64,000 nt of DNA from Caldifarciminota bacterium UBA6260 (lineage in GTDB: Bacteria; Hydrothermota; 32-111). Shown in pieces: positions 45,812 to 54,302 of this stretch. The stretch covers positions 1 to 64,000 of the forward strand of contig DJVI01000015.1 in the NCBI GenBank assembly GCA_002441125.1, in the 5' to 3' direction. The stretch's first letter is position 1; every line of letters begins with the position of its first letter. The notes under the pieces were generated by a model that saw only the letters and a list, made by a program, of their open reading frames with translations, was not told the DNA's origin and searched no databases. The translations under genes and the position numbers were made by a program.

Positions 45812-46361
45812 TTTCACCTTCCTTTTTTATTTGACTGAATAGAGAACCTAAATTTATTATTTTTTCTGGCTGTTCCCTCAAAACTTTGTTTATCTCGTTA
45901 ACCTCTATCTTATGTTCAACAACCTCCTGATCGAGTGTTTTAAAATATGATTCAAGGATTCCTCTGAACCTCGATAAAAAATTGTTTTTTAAGGTTATCA
46001 AACTTTTTATCTCATTTTTAAGATTGTTAAGTTCAGCTCTCGAACTCTGAAGGTATGCTTCAGCTTCAAGTTGAGCATTCTTTTTTATAAGTTCTGCCTC
46101 TTTTAAAGCGTTTGCTCTAAGTTCAGAAGAACTCTTTGTTGCTGATGTTAAAGTTTCTTGTAAAGTTTTTTCAAGGTTTCTATACCTTTCAAGTTCTTTC
46201 GAAAGGTTTTCAATCTCCTCTTTAAGAGAATAGTTCTCTTTTAAAAGTTCCTCTAACTGCTCTGAGACTGTATTTAAAAATATTGTTACCTCGTTAACAT
46301 CGTAACCTTTAAGAGTTTTTTTGAATTCCTGTTTTTTTATTTCCAAAGGAGTTATGTCCAT
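45783..46361 (-). CDS. DivIVA-domain protein
   Basis: A 192-residue protein. Residues 1-45 match the DivIVA membrane-curvature domain (ITPLEIKKQEFKKTLKGYDVNEVTIFLNTV), and a long coiled coil follows to about 150. In Gram-positives DivIVA recruits cell division or polar growth proteins, and short relatives occur in many diderms. The role here is inferred only. It is the first gene of the long minus-strand cluster; AGGAGG precedes the ATG and a good promoter is just upstream. Confidence 0.9.
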   Translation of the reverse strand: MDITPLEIKKQEFKKTLKGYDVNEVTIFLNTVSEQLEELLKENYSLKEEIENLSKELERYRNLEKTLQETLTSATKSSSELRANALKEAELIKKNAQLEAEAYLQSSRAELNNLKNEIKSLITLKNNFLSRFRGILESYFKTLDQEVVEHKIEVNEINKVLREQPEKIINLGSLFSQIKKEGENDGENKKDF

Positions 46362-46384
46362 TTTTCCTCCTGATATAAAAAATT

Positions 46385-46412
46385 ATTATATACCTGTAAA
46401 CAAAAAAATCAA
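46385..46412 (-). promoter_or_regulatory. Promoter of the DivIVA-led gene cluster
   Basis: On the minus strand, TTGATT (46407-46412), 16 bases, perfect TATAAT (46385-46390). A short leader with AGGAGG runs to the ATG at 46361. It is the only strong promoter I see before the polA-GGDEF gap. Confidence 0.72.
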
Positions 46413-46431
46413 TAATTTAAGGTTTTAAAAT

Positions 46432-47895
46432 TCACATAAAAAATCTGAAACCACAATTTATCGACACCCCTTTTGGAGAATACCCTCCACCACCACTCCA
46501 GAAATATTGTGTTTTCACATTTAAAAATTTTAATAAGCCAAATGAAAATCCAAAACCAAAACACCTTGGTTTAGACATCGATTTGTTAACATTATTTGAA
46601 AAATCAAACAATGATATCAGATCACATGAAAATTCAAGTGAAAAAGAGTTAAAACCACTTAACATAACAACAGGCAAATATTTCCCAAAAGTTTCTCCCT
46701 CTTTTGCAGGTGAAAAGTAGTAACCAATATATACCCCCCCACCATCTTCTAGAATTCCAATCCCTCCACCAAAATAGTTTCTCCCAACCGATCTCATATA
46801 ATCGAGATTTACAAAAAAACCTTCATCTTTTATTCTAAAACCACTACCTGAACTATAATCCTGATATGAGTATGAACCAGAAGAGTAACCAGAAACTTCC
46901 TCATACTTATTTTTTAAATTTATTGTTTTTTTATCATACTCACCATAGAACTCTTTTGCATTGATATACGCCTGATAGTAATTCTCCTCTGCCTGTTTGT
47001 AATCATATTTTTGTTCGTATGTTAATCCAAGCCAATCGTAAAGATTGATCACATTTTTTTTTGAATCTAATGATTTATAGTTATCGAGTGATTTTTTAAA
47101 ATAAACTATCGATGAGTCATAGTTATATTGATCGTAATAAACCCTTCCGATAAGATAATAATTGAACGCATTGAATGAATATTCCTGTGGGAATTTTTCA
47201 CCAATCTGCATTGCTGAAAAAAGATTTTTTTTAGCTTTTTCGTAAGATTTATTGTAATAGTATGATTCCCCAAGTCGAGAATAATCGTAAGCAAGATATT
47301 CAAAATCTTTTCTTGGATCCTTTTGGGAAGTTTTTGATAACATGTTTTTATCAAATTCTAAAATTTTCTCAAAATAAACAATCGCACTATCATAGTTATT
47401 CACATTGTATAAATAAATCTGACCTATATAAAATAAAACAAACGATATTTTACTATTCTGATCGTCAAACTGATAAAAGTATTTTTTCGATTTTTTATAA
47501 TAATCAAGCGCCTGATAATAATTTTTATCGCTCTCTTCTAAATTCCCAAGATAATAGTAATAATGACTGATAAGAAAATTTTTATCATCTTCATACTGTT
47601 TTGCCTGATTCAAATATTTTTTTGCTTTTTCATAGTTTCCTTTCTCAAAGTATGATGCACCAACATAAAAAAGAGCTCCAAATTTGTAACCTTTTGAATA
47701 ATAGGTAAATAAATTTTCATCGTTGACAATAGGTTCATCTATTTTGATAATTTCATCATAAGATTTTAAATAAAAAAAAGATAAAGAATCAAGTTGTAAA
47801 CTGGCTTTTTCTAAATCATCTAAATAACCATCTTCTGATGAAGAAAAAATATTAAGAGATAATAAAATTATGATTATTAAAATAAAATTTTTCAT
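46432..47895 (-). CDS. TPR protein with C-terminal beta-strand domain
   Basis: A 487-residue exported protein: signal peptide (about residues 1-20), many Tyr-rich TPR units to about 325 (GEKYFKGNYEKA-type repeats such as FYLGESYYYNKSYEKAKKNL), then a Ser/Tyr-rich linker and a beta-rich end (about 355-487) that ends in FRFFM. The end resembles a small outer membrane barrel, with alternating aromatic residues. I recognise no family. I start at ATG 47895, with AGG 5 bases before it; a GTG at 47901 is less likely. It follows the lipoprotein gene with 2 bases between stop and start. Confidence 0.72.
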   Translation of the reverse strand: MKNFILIIIILLSLNIFSSSEDGYLDDLEKASLQLDSLSFFYLKSYDEIIKIDEPIVNDENLFTYYSKGYKFGALFYVGASYFEKGNYEKAKKYLNQAKQYEDDKNFLISHYYYYLGNLEESDKNYYQALDYYKKSKKYFYQFDDQNSKISFVLFYIGQIYLYNVNNYDSAIVYFEKILEFDKNMLSKTSQKDPRKDFEYLAYDYSRLGESYYYNKSYEKAKKNLFSAMQIGEKFPQEYSFNAFNYYLIGRVYYDQYNYDSSIVYFKKSLDNYKSLDSKKNVINLYDWLGLTYEQKYDYKQAEENYYQAYINAKEFYGEYDKKTINLKNKYEEVSGYSSGSYSYQDYSSGSGFRIKDEGFFVNLDYMRSVGRNYFGGGIGILEDGGGVYIGYYFSPAKEGETFGKYLPVVMLSGFNSFSLEFSCDLISLFDFSNNVNKSMSKPRCFGFGFSFGLLKFLNVKTQYFWSGGGGYSPKGVSINCGFRFFM

Positions 47896-47897
47896 AA

Positions 47898-48575
47898 TCA
47901 CCTCTCAATAATAGTGTCAAGATTTATAACAACACCAACAGGGGTATAAGTACCATACACATCGTAAATATATTCTGAATCCTTAACCATCCCAATACCC
48001 TCTTTATACCACCTTATAAATTCATAAACATATCCATAGTAAAATTCTCTTTCAAAAAATTTGACCTTCACTTTCCAGCATCCATCATAACCGTTGACAT
48101 CCTCTCTACCTTCAACAGATGCAACAAGTGTGTCATACGATGAAAAAAAATAATAATTTCCAGAATGGCCTTCCCATTTTTTACCTACATAAAGTGGAAA
48201 GTCCAAAAATTTTATTGGATACTCTGTAAACAAACTGGTTCCATAGGAAAAAAATCCAAAATTGTTGATCGAGTAATAAATGTTATCATAATACCATAAA
48301 ATATTACCAATACTATCATAAGCATATTTATTTAATACCCATAACTTATCACCGGTATCAATTTCTATCTGGTCTTCATTATAAAAATATTCAAGTTTTG
48401 CAACATTGTAATATGTACTGGTTCCATTGTTAAAAACAGAATACACATAAATTTTTTTTGGATCAACAGGCATAACCTCCTTTCCTGCACTATCGGAGAA
48501 AGGATTATAAGGACCTGAGCAGGATAGCAAAAATAAAACAAAAATTATGGGAAAAAAGATAATTTTTATTTTCAT
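47898..48575 (-). CDS. Hypothetical lipoprotein
   Basis: A 225-residue lipoprotein with lipobox LSC at about residues 17-19. The mature part is rich in Tyr, Asn and Asp with many short strands. It has no known motif. It is transcribed with the TPR/barrel gene at 46432-47895 from its own promoter, so the two may form one envelope unit. GGGAG precedes the ATG. Confidence 0.7.
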   Translation of the reverse strand: MKIKIIFFPIIFVLFLLSCSGPYNPFSDSAGKEVMPVDPKKIYVYSVFNNGTSTYYNVAKLEYFYNEDQIEIDTGDKLWVLNKYAYDSIGNILWYYDNIYYSINNFGFFSYGTSLFTEYPIKFLDFPLYVGKKWEGHSGNYYFFSSYDTLVASVEGREDVNGYDGCWKVKVKFFEREFYYGYVYEFIRWYKEGIGMVKDSEYIYDVYGTYTPVGVVINLDTIIER

Positions 48576-48595
48576 ACAATCTCCCTTTTTTTTTG

Positions 48596-48623
48596 ATTTT
48601 ACTTAAACATTTTTCACTGTCAA
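48596..48623 (-). promoter_or_regulatory. Promoter of lipoprotein-TPR gene pair
   Basis: On the minus strand, TTGACA (48618-48623), 16 bases, TAAAAT (48596-48601). A leader with GGGAG follows before the ATG at 48575. Confidence 0.68.
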
Positions 48624-48645
48624 TAAAATTTTTTATTTTATCTTT

Positions 48646-48677
48646 GGGGACGGTGCTTGACTTTTTGACATTTTTCT
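48646..48677 (+). repeat. Dispersed repeat, copy 1
   Basis: A 32-base block that begins GGGGACGGTGCTTGAC and continues TTTTTGACATTTTTCT. It is identical to copy 2 at 54213-54244 in the same orientation, and its first 16 bases recur inverted at 55002-55017. It resembles the short repeats mobilised by REP-associated (Y1) transposases, but no transposase gene lies in this window. Confidence 0.85.
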
Positions 48678-48955
48678 ATTCATTATCATATCCCTTTAAC
48701 TCTGCAAAGTTTTTTTAAGTTATTCTATTGTGACTCCTTTTTTCTAATTTTTATATTTTTATCTTTAAACCTCTCAAAATATAATTCTAACTGAAAATTA
48801 AATCTTATATCTACACAAGCAAATATTTTTATGATTTGTATTAATTTACTCATTTCTTTATACAAATTCTATTCATTCTTTTTAACTGTTAAACCTCCCA
48901 TTAAAACACTATAGTCCATTTATTTAAAACCATTCCCTTAAAATTTGTCTCCCCA
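48678..48955. other. AT-rich intergenic stretch
   Basis: Non-coding run of very AT-rich DNA past the end of the first secreted protein gene. I see no gene, hairpin or clear promoter in it. Any terminator for the minus-strand gene must be weak. Confidence 0.5.
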
Positions 48956-50830
48956 TTATTTTACATGCACTATCTTTCTGGTTATCGTTTTACTCCCCGT
49001 TTGCAACTTCACAAAATATATCCCATTCTTTAATCCACTTATATCCGTTTTATATTCACCCAACATATCCCTCTCCTCCCTTATTATCTCTCTTCCACTT
49101 ATATCATATATAACCAACACACCTCTCCCTTTGGTATTCCATATCACACTCTGATTTAACATTTCAATCTCTTTATATCCACCTCTTTCAATTACCCCTT
49201 TCTCCTCTTCTATCCCCATCGGTCCAAAACTACCACTTATCACTATCGGTTCACTTATCGCATACGTCGGATACTCAAAACTCCTTATCGTCACTCCATC
49301 TGGATATATCGTATCTCCAACCATCACTGTCGGCTTCGATATTATCTCTGTTAACTCTATATACAAAACACTCTTACCACCCTCTATCTCCCATCTGCAT
49401 GTGTCCAGATACCTCCCATTCGCTAAATAACTGTGCCCACCTGATAATCTCAATATACTATCTATATTACTCTTATCTATCTTCGGCTCATTCGTCAAAC
49501 CACCGAACTCTATCCTGATATAATCATCATAATCCACTCCCTCTCCCACCACCACTCCATCACTCGCATCTGCCTTCACCATCTCTGGTGCCTCTGGATC
49601 TCTCTCAGGATCCCCCTCTATTACCCTCGTTATATTACCAGTCAGCCCACATCCACTAAATATTATCTCCTCTATCCCATTCCTGTTAAAATCATAACAA
49701 CTTATTCGACTTGCTGTTGTATAATATGTCGGATCCGTCCATTCCCAGATCCTCTCTAACTCATTATCTCCAATACCTTTCCATACCTCAATATGTCGCC
49801 CTCCACATAACACTATCTCCTCTCCACCATCTCCATCTACATCCCCATAATCCACTCCACCTCCCTCCCCATATATATAATCCGTCCATACAAGAAAATC
49901 CCTACTCCAGATCGTATCATACAATCCTGTCCCGATTGTATCCTCCATTATCGCATATCCATACGACACCCACCCTGCCAAACCCACCACCGGCTGTAAA
50001 TAATAAATTTGAGATTTTATTATCTCATTAACTCCGTCATCATCTATATCCGGTAATATCAACCATTGTAAAGGGGCATATCCTCCCTCTGTTAAGGAAT
50101 CTTTTTTTATAAAACAAGTATCCATTAAATCTGCAGATTCATAAAAATACAGATAGTTGTTCGGTGATGTTATTATTATATCTGTTAATCCATCTTTATC
50201 TATATCACCTATGTCCATCGCTCCACCAACTCGTGTTTCCTCCATAAATGTATCTCTTATCTCATATTGATTATCCCCTGTGCAGGTATAATAATACCAG
50301 CCATACGCCTTCGATGGAGTTGTTAACCATGGTATCCCTGCTCCATATATCCTCTCCACTCCATCATGCTTCAGTTTATCGGTTATTCCAACATGATATA
50401 TAGAACTATACAAAGTATCATTTCCCCATACTAAATTGTCAAAAAACGATGTGCTATCCGACTGTTCTTTAATTATTATTGGCCGATAATATTCTTCCAC
50501 CGGAGAAGAATAATAATATATCATCATCAAATCATATAAGTTATCTCCATCAAAATCCCCTACTCCATATGCAACAATATGCAAAAGAGAATCTCCTATT
50601 GTATTTATTAAGTTAAAAGTGCTATTTTCATATTCATAAAAATATAGTTTTCCATATGTAAATATTATTAATTCCTCTAATCCATCTCTGTTGTAATCAA
50701 GTATTCTAAGTGGTGTAATCTCACTTGAAGTGGTAATTCCTTTATCAATATAATTCGTTTGGGTAAACCTTAAACCTATTATTTTAATACTCATTAAACT
50801 CAACATCACTACAAATATTAATCTCTTCAT
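48956..50830 (-). CDS. Secreted FG-GAP/VCBS-repeat protein with T9SS sorting tail
   Basis: A 624-residue exported protein: signal peptide (about residues 1-20), then at least six calcium-binding-type repeats (DYNRDGLEE, DFDGDNLYD, DIDKDGLTD, DIDDDGVNE, DVDGDGGEE, DFNRNGIEE), as in FG-GAP/VCBS beta propellers. A beta domain follows, then a type-A T9SS C-terminal sorting tail (VLVIYDISGREI...GLKNGIYFVKLQTGSKTITRKIVHVK, in outline). It is probably secreted or surface-attached and may bind carbohydrate or protein. The 3' two thirds are purine-rich with GAG/GGA codons, unlike neighbours; the first about 270 codons look native. The ATG follows an apparent terminator by about 10 bases and has no ribosome site. 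Confidence 0.85.
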   Translation of the reverse strand: MKRLIFVVMLSLMSIKIIGLRFTQTNYIDKGITTSSEITPLRILDYNRDGLEELIIFTYGKLYFYEYENSTFNLINTIGDSLLHIVAYGVGDFDGDNLYDLMMIYYYSSPVEEYYRPIIIKEQSDSTSFFDNLVWGNDTLYSSIYHVGITDKLKHDGVERIYGAGIPWLTTPSKAYGWYYYTCTGDNQYEIRDTFMEETRVGGAMDIGDIDKDGLTDIIITSPNNYLYFYESADLMDTCFIKKDSLTEGGYAPLQWLILPDIDDDGVNEIIKSQIYYLQPVVGLAGWVSYGYAIMEDTIGTGLYDTIWSRDFLVWTDYIYGEGGGVDYGDVDGDGGEEIVLCGGRHIEVWKGIGDNELERIWEWTDPTYYTTASRISCYDFNRNGIEEIIFSGCGLTGNITRVIEGDPERDPEAPEMVKADASDGVVVGEGVDYDDYIRIEFGGLTNEPKIDKSNIDSILRLSGGHSYLANGRYLDTCRWEIEGGKSVLYIELTEIISKPTVMVGDTIYPDGVTIRSFEYPTYAISEPIVISGSFGPMGIEEEKGVIERGGYKEIEMLNQSVIWNTKGRGVLVIYDISGREIIREERDMLGEYKTDISGLKNGIYFVKLQTGSKTITRKIVHVK

Positions 50831-50840
50831 ATACTAAAAA

Positions 50841-50869
50841 GATGGAGCAAAATCTACTTTTGCTCCATC
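50841..50869 (-). terminator. Intrinsic terminator between the two secreted-protein genes
   Basis: A perfect 12-bp stem: GATGGAGCAAAA (50841-50852) with TTTTGCTCCATC (50858-50869), five-base loop. On the minus strand five T residues follow at once, the classic intrinsic terminator. It lies just after the stop of the 1000-residue protein gene and only about 10 bases before the ATG of the next gene. Confidence 0.85.
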
Positions 50870-50880
50870 TCCTCCTTCTC

Positions 50881-53800
50881 TTACTTTATTATACTTATTT
50901 TCCTTATCTCTTTACTCCCACCACTCTTAATCACCACAAAATAAATCCCAGCATTCTCTATTCCATTAAGCAGCACTCTATTAAACCCTACTTTCACCTC
51001 TCTCCTCCAATCCTTTATCATGCCCCCTCTTACATCATACACCTCTATCTCTATATCCTTAACACCACTCGATAGATAATCAATATACACTTCATCCTTA
51101 CCCGTAAACACATGCTTCGTCTTCTTTTCCGTTTCATCGTTATTCACTACAGATACAATTATCTCCTTCTCATTCCCTGTCGCTATCACTCCTCCTTCTC
51201 TCTCATATTGATATACTATCACCTCTGCAACCCTGTTCGGATTCCCCTTCTTCCTGTCTATACTCACAACAACTCTCTTATCACCATATACCTCTTTCGG
51301 TAATATTATCTCCGTTGTATCTACTCTATTCGCTCCTCCCCTCACCACTCCATATACCTCTCCATCTATCTCTATCACCTGTGCCATCACGGGATTATTA
51401 TCAGATGTCAACACCTTTATCGTATAACTCATCTCCGGATTTAGACCATCTATAGTTGTGTTTAGCCTCTCCACTGGAACTTTATATGGTATGTATTCAT
51501 ACAATGGTGTTGTCACTACTCTCTCTATCGTATCCTGTGGCTCACTTACTATATACGGAACCACCTCACCTTTGTATTGCACCTCTTTCATCTTTATCCT
51601 GTATTCCCCATTACTCCCCTCTGTCCATGCAAACAACGCTTTCTTCGATAAAAGTGTCTCTTTCATATTCACTTCATAACTATATATCGAATCTCCACTC
51701 AACACAACAACATTCTGTAAACTTGTTAATCCATATCCGGGCTGCGATATTATCTTATTGTAATTATTAACATAACTAACAAGATAATTGTTCCTGACTT
51801 TCGGATTCCTGTTTAGACCACTATATATGTTCACTCTCTCAGGAGTCCCTATCACTCCATCAACCATCTTCACCACCCAGATATCCCTCGTATTGTCCAC
51901 ATTCATAACCTCATACCCAAATGTCGTTACCTCTCCATAATAATCAGCAACAGGAGCATTGCATCTCTGTCCAAGATTATTTAATATCTCAAAATCAGAC
52001 CACTTTTTAGTCTCTATATTATATCGACTCACAACATATTGAAAAGATGTATCTATAAATCCTATAAGATGGGATATATTCCGTTCAAGTTGGTTATAAT
52101 ACAGTGAATATACTGGCGATTTCATGGGAACTTTATTGTACTCCCCCCGATATGAAACCACTGTATCATAGTATATATCATCTGTATTCAACTCTTCCAT
52201 ACTCGCAAGTATATAGTCCCCTCTCTCCATCTGAAGATATCTGTTATTAATGTACCCAATATATGTCCTCCCTGCCGTATAATTGTAGCCAAGCACCGGT
52301 TCACTCAACCATATCACCGGATTCACCAAGGTATCCGATGGTGTCCATGGGCTCGATTTTATCGCATAACTGTATGAACTTATACCATTCCGCCAGATCG
52401 CTATCAATCCACTACCAGTCCTCACTAACACAGGATCCACTCCCGATCCCAATACCTCTAATTCCCATATCTTCCCAAAATCTTCACTCCTCCCATACAC
52501 CACATCTTCGCCCGTTGTATACACCATCTCCATCTCATCAGTGTTCGGCTTCCTCACTATATGCTCCTGATTGTTCTTACCAAATGCATCTTGTGTATTG
52601 CTCCATAAGTATGGATTAATCATCCCTGTATAGGTCTTATATCTGTCTTTTGTCACTTTTAATTCTATCTTTTTATTATTGGTTAAATATGTAGACACTT
52701 CATATATCCCATTTTGATTTGTTAGTCCACTATATACATAATCTTCTCCATTTGTTATTTCCACCAATGCTCCAGATACAGGAAAAATACCCTCTATTGC
52801 ATTTGACTCCGTCACAGTTATTCTGTTTACAATATTTTTTAGAACAGGAAGATCTCTCTGATGTGAAACATTAAATATATAATATCGCACATCAATATTC
52901 CCCTCATATTTATAAAACTCTTCACTTTTTGATATAATTAATTTTAAATCAGAATCACTCATTGTTGTTATTCCACTTATAATTACCTCACCATTATCAT
53001 CTGTTACTCCCCGATACACTTTCCCTTCCCCTGTTTCTATCTCCACTTCACTCCCTCTACATTTCTCTCCAGTATATGAATCCACTATCTTTACATCTAT
53101 ACTTTGCTCACTTTCAGTATACCCCCAAATATAATCCGTCTTAGTTATTTCTATTGCATTATAATCAGGGTATACTATTATATCATCAATTTTTATCTCA
53201 TGTCCTGCTTCCTTATCTTCGTATATTTGACCATTTAATAATAAACTCTTTTCAATACAGGTCTTAAATACAAAATCTACAAATTCTAAATATTCATTTG
53301 AAGATAATTCCGCTATCTTTTCACCATTTTTAAATGCAACTATTCTATATCTGTATAAAGGTATTGGAGTTGTGAAAAATGTATCTACGCTCACTGTTAA
53401 TTCTATTTCAAAATCTAATGGTGAATTATCCCTTATAACACTAATTGCCTGTCCTTTTACAACTATATAATACCCAGGAGCATACTTCACTTCATTACTC
53501 CAATAATCATTATATGATTGCATTATTCGCAGGTCTTGAAATTCAAAATATCTCTCTTTCCCTACTCTATCTGCATATATCGGAAATCCTGTCTTAAAAT
53601 GAACATCCATTTTTACCTTTTCTATTTTTATTAATGTATCCAATCCTATCAATTTGTTGAAAAACACCACTGAACTTTCACTATCTCCATCTAAACTTAC
53701 CATTTTTATTTCAAGAGAATCTTTCACAACCGCATCAGTCACTATCGCCTTTTTAGAAATTTCCCTCCTCACATTCCAATTCTCATATGTCTCCGTTCCA

Positions 53801-53883
53801 TCGATAAATCGATCTGAAATTCTATATTCCCCATTGATAACAACCACAGTCAGTACACTTATTACCATCATTAACCATTTCAT
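50881..53883 (-). CDS. Large secreted protein with T9SS sorting tail
   Basis: A 1000-residue exported protein: signal peptide from Met at 53883 (MKWLMMVISVLTVVVING). It contains two carboxypeptidase-regulatory or Ig-like modules (about residues 265-350 and 380-455, each with a GVTDDNGE- or GLTNQNGIYE-type turn) and a stretch with sialidase-like short repeats (about 470-800). A T9SS type-A tail sits at the end (EIEVYDVRGGMIKDW, then ENAGIYFVVIKSGGSKEIRKISIIK). No catalytic motif is visible, so it is likely an adhesin or binding protein. The start has GTGGGGG close before it; the frame stays open upstream through a 10-base G run to an ATG near 53965. Its 3' half differs in composition from its 5' half. 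Confidence 0.82.
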   Translation of the reverse strand: MKWLMMVISVLTVVVINGEYRISDRFIDGTETYENWNVRREISKKAIVTDAVVKDSLEIKMVSLDGDSESSVVFFNKLIGLDTLIKIEKVKMDVHFKTGFPIYADRVGKERYFEFQDLRIMQSYNDYWSNEVKYAPGYYIVVKGQAISVIRDNSPLDFEIELTVSVDTFFTTPIPLYRYRIVAFKNGEKIAELSSNEYLEFVDFVFKTCIEKSLLLNGQIYEDKEAGHEIKIDDIIVYPDYNAIEITKTDYIWGYTESEQSIDVKIVDSYTGEKCRGSEVEIETGEGKVYRGVTDDNGEVIISGITTMSDSDLKLIISKSEEFYKYEGNIDVRYYIFNVSHQRDLPVLKNIVNRITVTESNAIEGIFPVSGALVEITNGEDYVYSGLTNQNGIYEVSTYLTNNKKIELKVTKDRYKTYTGMINPYLWSNTQDAFGKNNQEHIVRKPNTDEMEMVYTTGEDVVYGRSEDFGKIWELEVLGSGVDPVLVRTGSGLIAIWRNGISSYSYAIKSSPWTPSDTLVNPVIWLSEPVLGYNYTAGRTYIGYINNRYLQMERGDYILASMEELNTDDIYYDTVVSYRGEYNKVPMKSPVYSLYYNQLERNISHLIGFIDTSFQYVVSRYNIETKKWSDFEILNNLGQRCNAPVADYYGEVTTFGYEVMNVDNTRDIWVVKMVDGVIGTPERVNIYSGLNRNPKVRNNYLVSYVNNYNKIISQPGYGLTSLQNVVVLSGDSIYSYEVNMKETLLSKKALFAWTEGSNGEYRIKMKEVQYKGEVVPYIVSEPQDTIERVVTTPLYEYIPYKVPVERLNTTIDGLNPEMSYTIKVLTSDNNPVMAQVIEIDGEVYGVVRGGANRVDTTEIILPKEVYGDKRVVVSIDRKKGNPNRVAEVIVYQYEREGGVIATGNEKEIIVSVVNNDETEKKTKHVFTGKDEVYIDYLSSGVKDIEIEVYDVRGGMIKDWRREVKVGFNRVLLNGIENAGIYFVVIKSGGSKEIRKISIIK

Positions 53884-53938
53884 AACCCCCACTAAAAGTG
53901 ATGATTCAAGAGAAAAATACCTCCGCTTCTTTCTTTTA

Positions 53939-53948
53939 CCCCCCCCCC
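53939..53948 (-). repeat. Homopolymeric G10 tract upstream of secreted-protein gene
   Basis: Ten C residues on the plus strand, so G10 on the coding strand, 56 bases before the ATG at 53883. With ten G residues the upstream ATG near 53965 is in frame with the gene; with nine or eleven it is not. Long G runs in AT-rich genomes are prone to slippage and often control phase variation. Confidence 0.8.
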
Positions 53949-54136
53949 GCACACAAACAAACATACGCAACACATTTTCATTTGTTTTAAGTGTTTTACC
54001 ATTTTACCATCCTTTTTGTTTAAATAATCTTTTGGTTTAAAACATCTCTAAATAAAAATTACTTCCAAAATCTATTGTATATATGGTAACAATAATCTCT
54101 TTCATTCATACATATATATCCACCCTATTTAAAATA

Positions 54137-54169
54137 GATTATTCCCAAAATTTTATCTTGTCAAGATAT
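54137..54169 (-). promoter_or_regulatory. Candidate promoter with overlapping palindrome
   Basis: On the minus strand, TTGACA (54160-54165), 17 bases, TAATCT (54137-54142). The -35 box is inside a perfect palindrome, TATCTTG-T-CAAGATA (54155-54169). It would give a leader of about 250 bases before the gene at 53883. This is the only good promoter I see in the 53884-54302 gap, which otherwise holds the G10 tract and repeat copy 2. Confidence 0.5.
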
Positions 54170-54212
54170 TTTTTAAAATATTTCCTCTTTACGACTTCTT
54201 TCTGTTCTTCCC

Positions 54213-54244
54213 GGGGACGGTGCTTGACTTTTTGACATTTTTCT
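54213..54244 (+). repeat. Dispersed repeat, copy 2
   Basis: Identical over 32 bases to copy 1 (48646-48677), same direction. The two copies are direct repeats on either side of the two T9SS secreted-protein genes. Copy 3 lies 757 bases further on, inverted. Confidence 0.85.
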
Positions 54245-54267
54245 GTAACTATTCTAAAAAACATATC

Positions 54268-54295
54268 TTGTAAAAAATAAAACACAGGTTAAAAT
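54268..54295 (+). promoter_or_regulatory. Leaderless-type promoter of methyltransferase gene
   Basis: TTGTAA (54268-54273), 16 bases, TAAAAT (54290-54295), 7 bases, ATG at 54303. No Shine-Dalgarno sequence. Confidence 0.55.
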
Positions 54296-54302
54296 TGAAA
54301 AA

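Noticed and set aside
50842..53650. Several open frames on the plus strand opposite the secreted-protein genes (for example 51456-51770 and 52263-52619)
   Set aside because: They are low-complexity Ser/Leu/Pro-rich shadows of the purine-rich minus-strand genes, with no ribosome sites or protein-like features.
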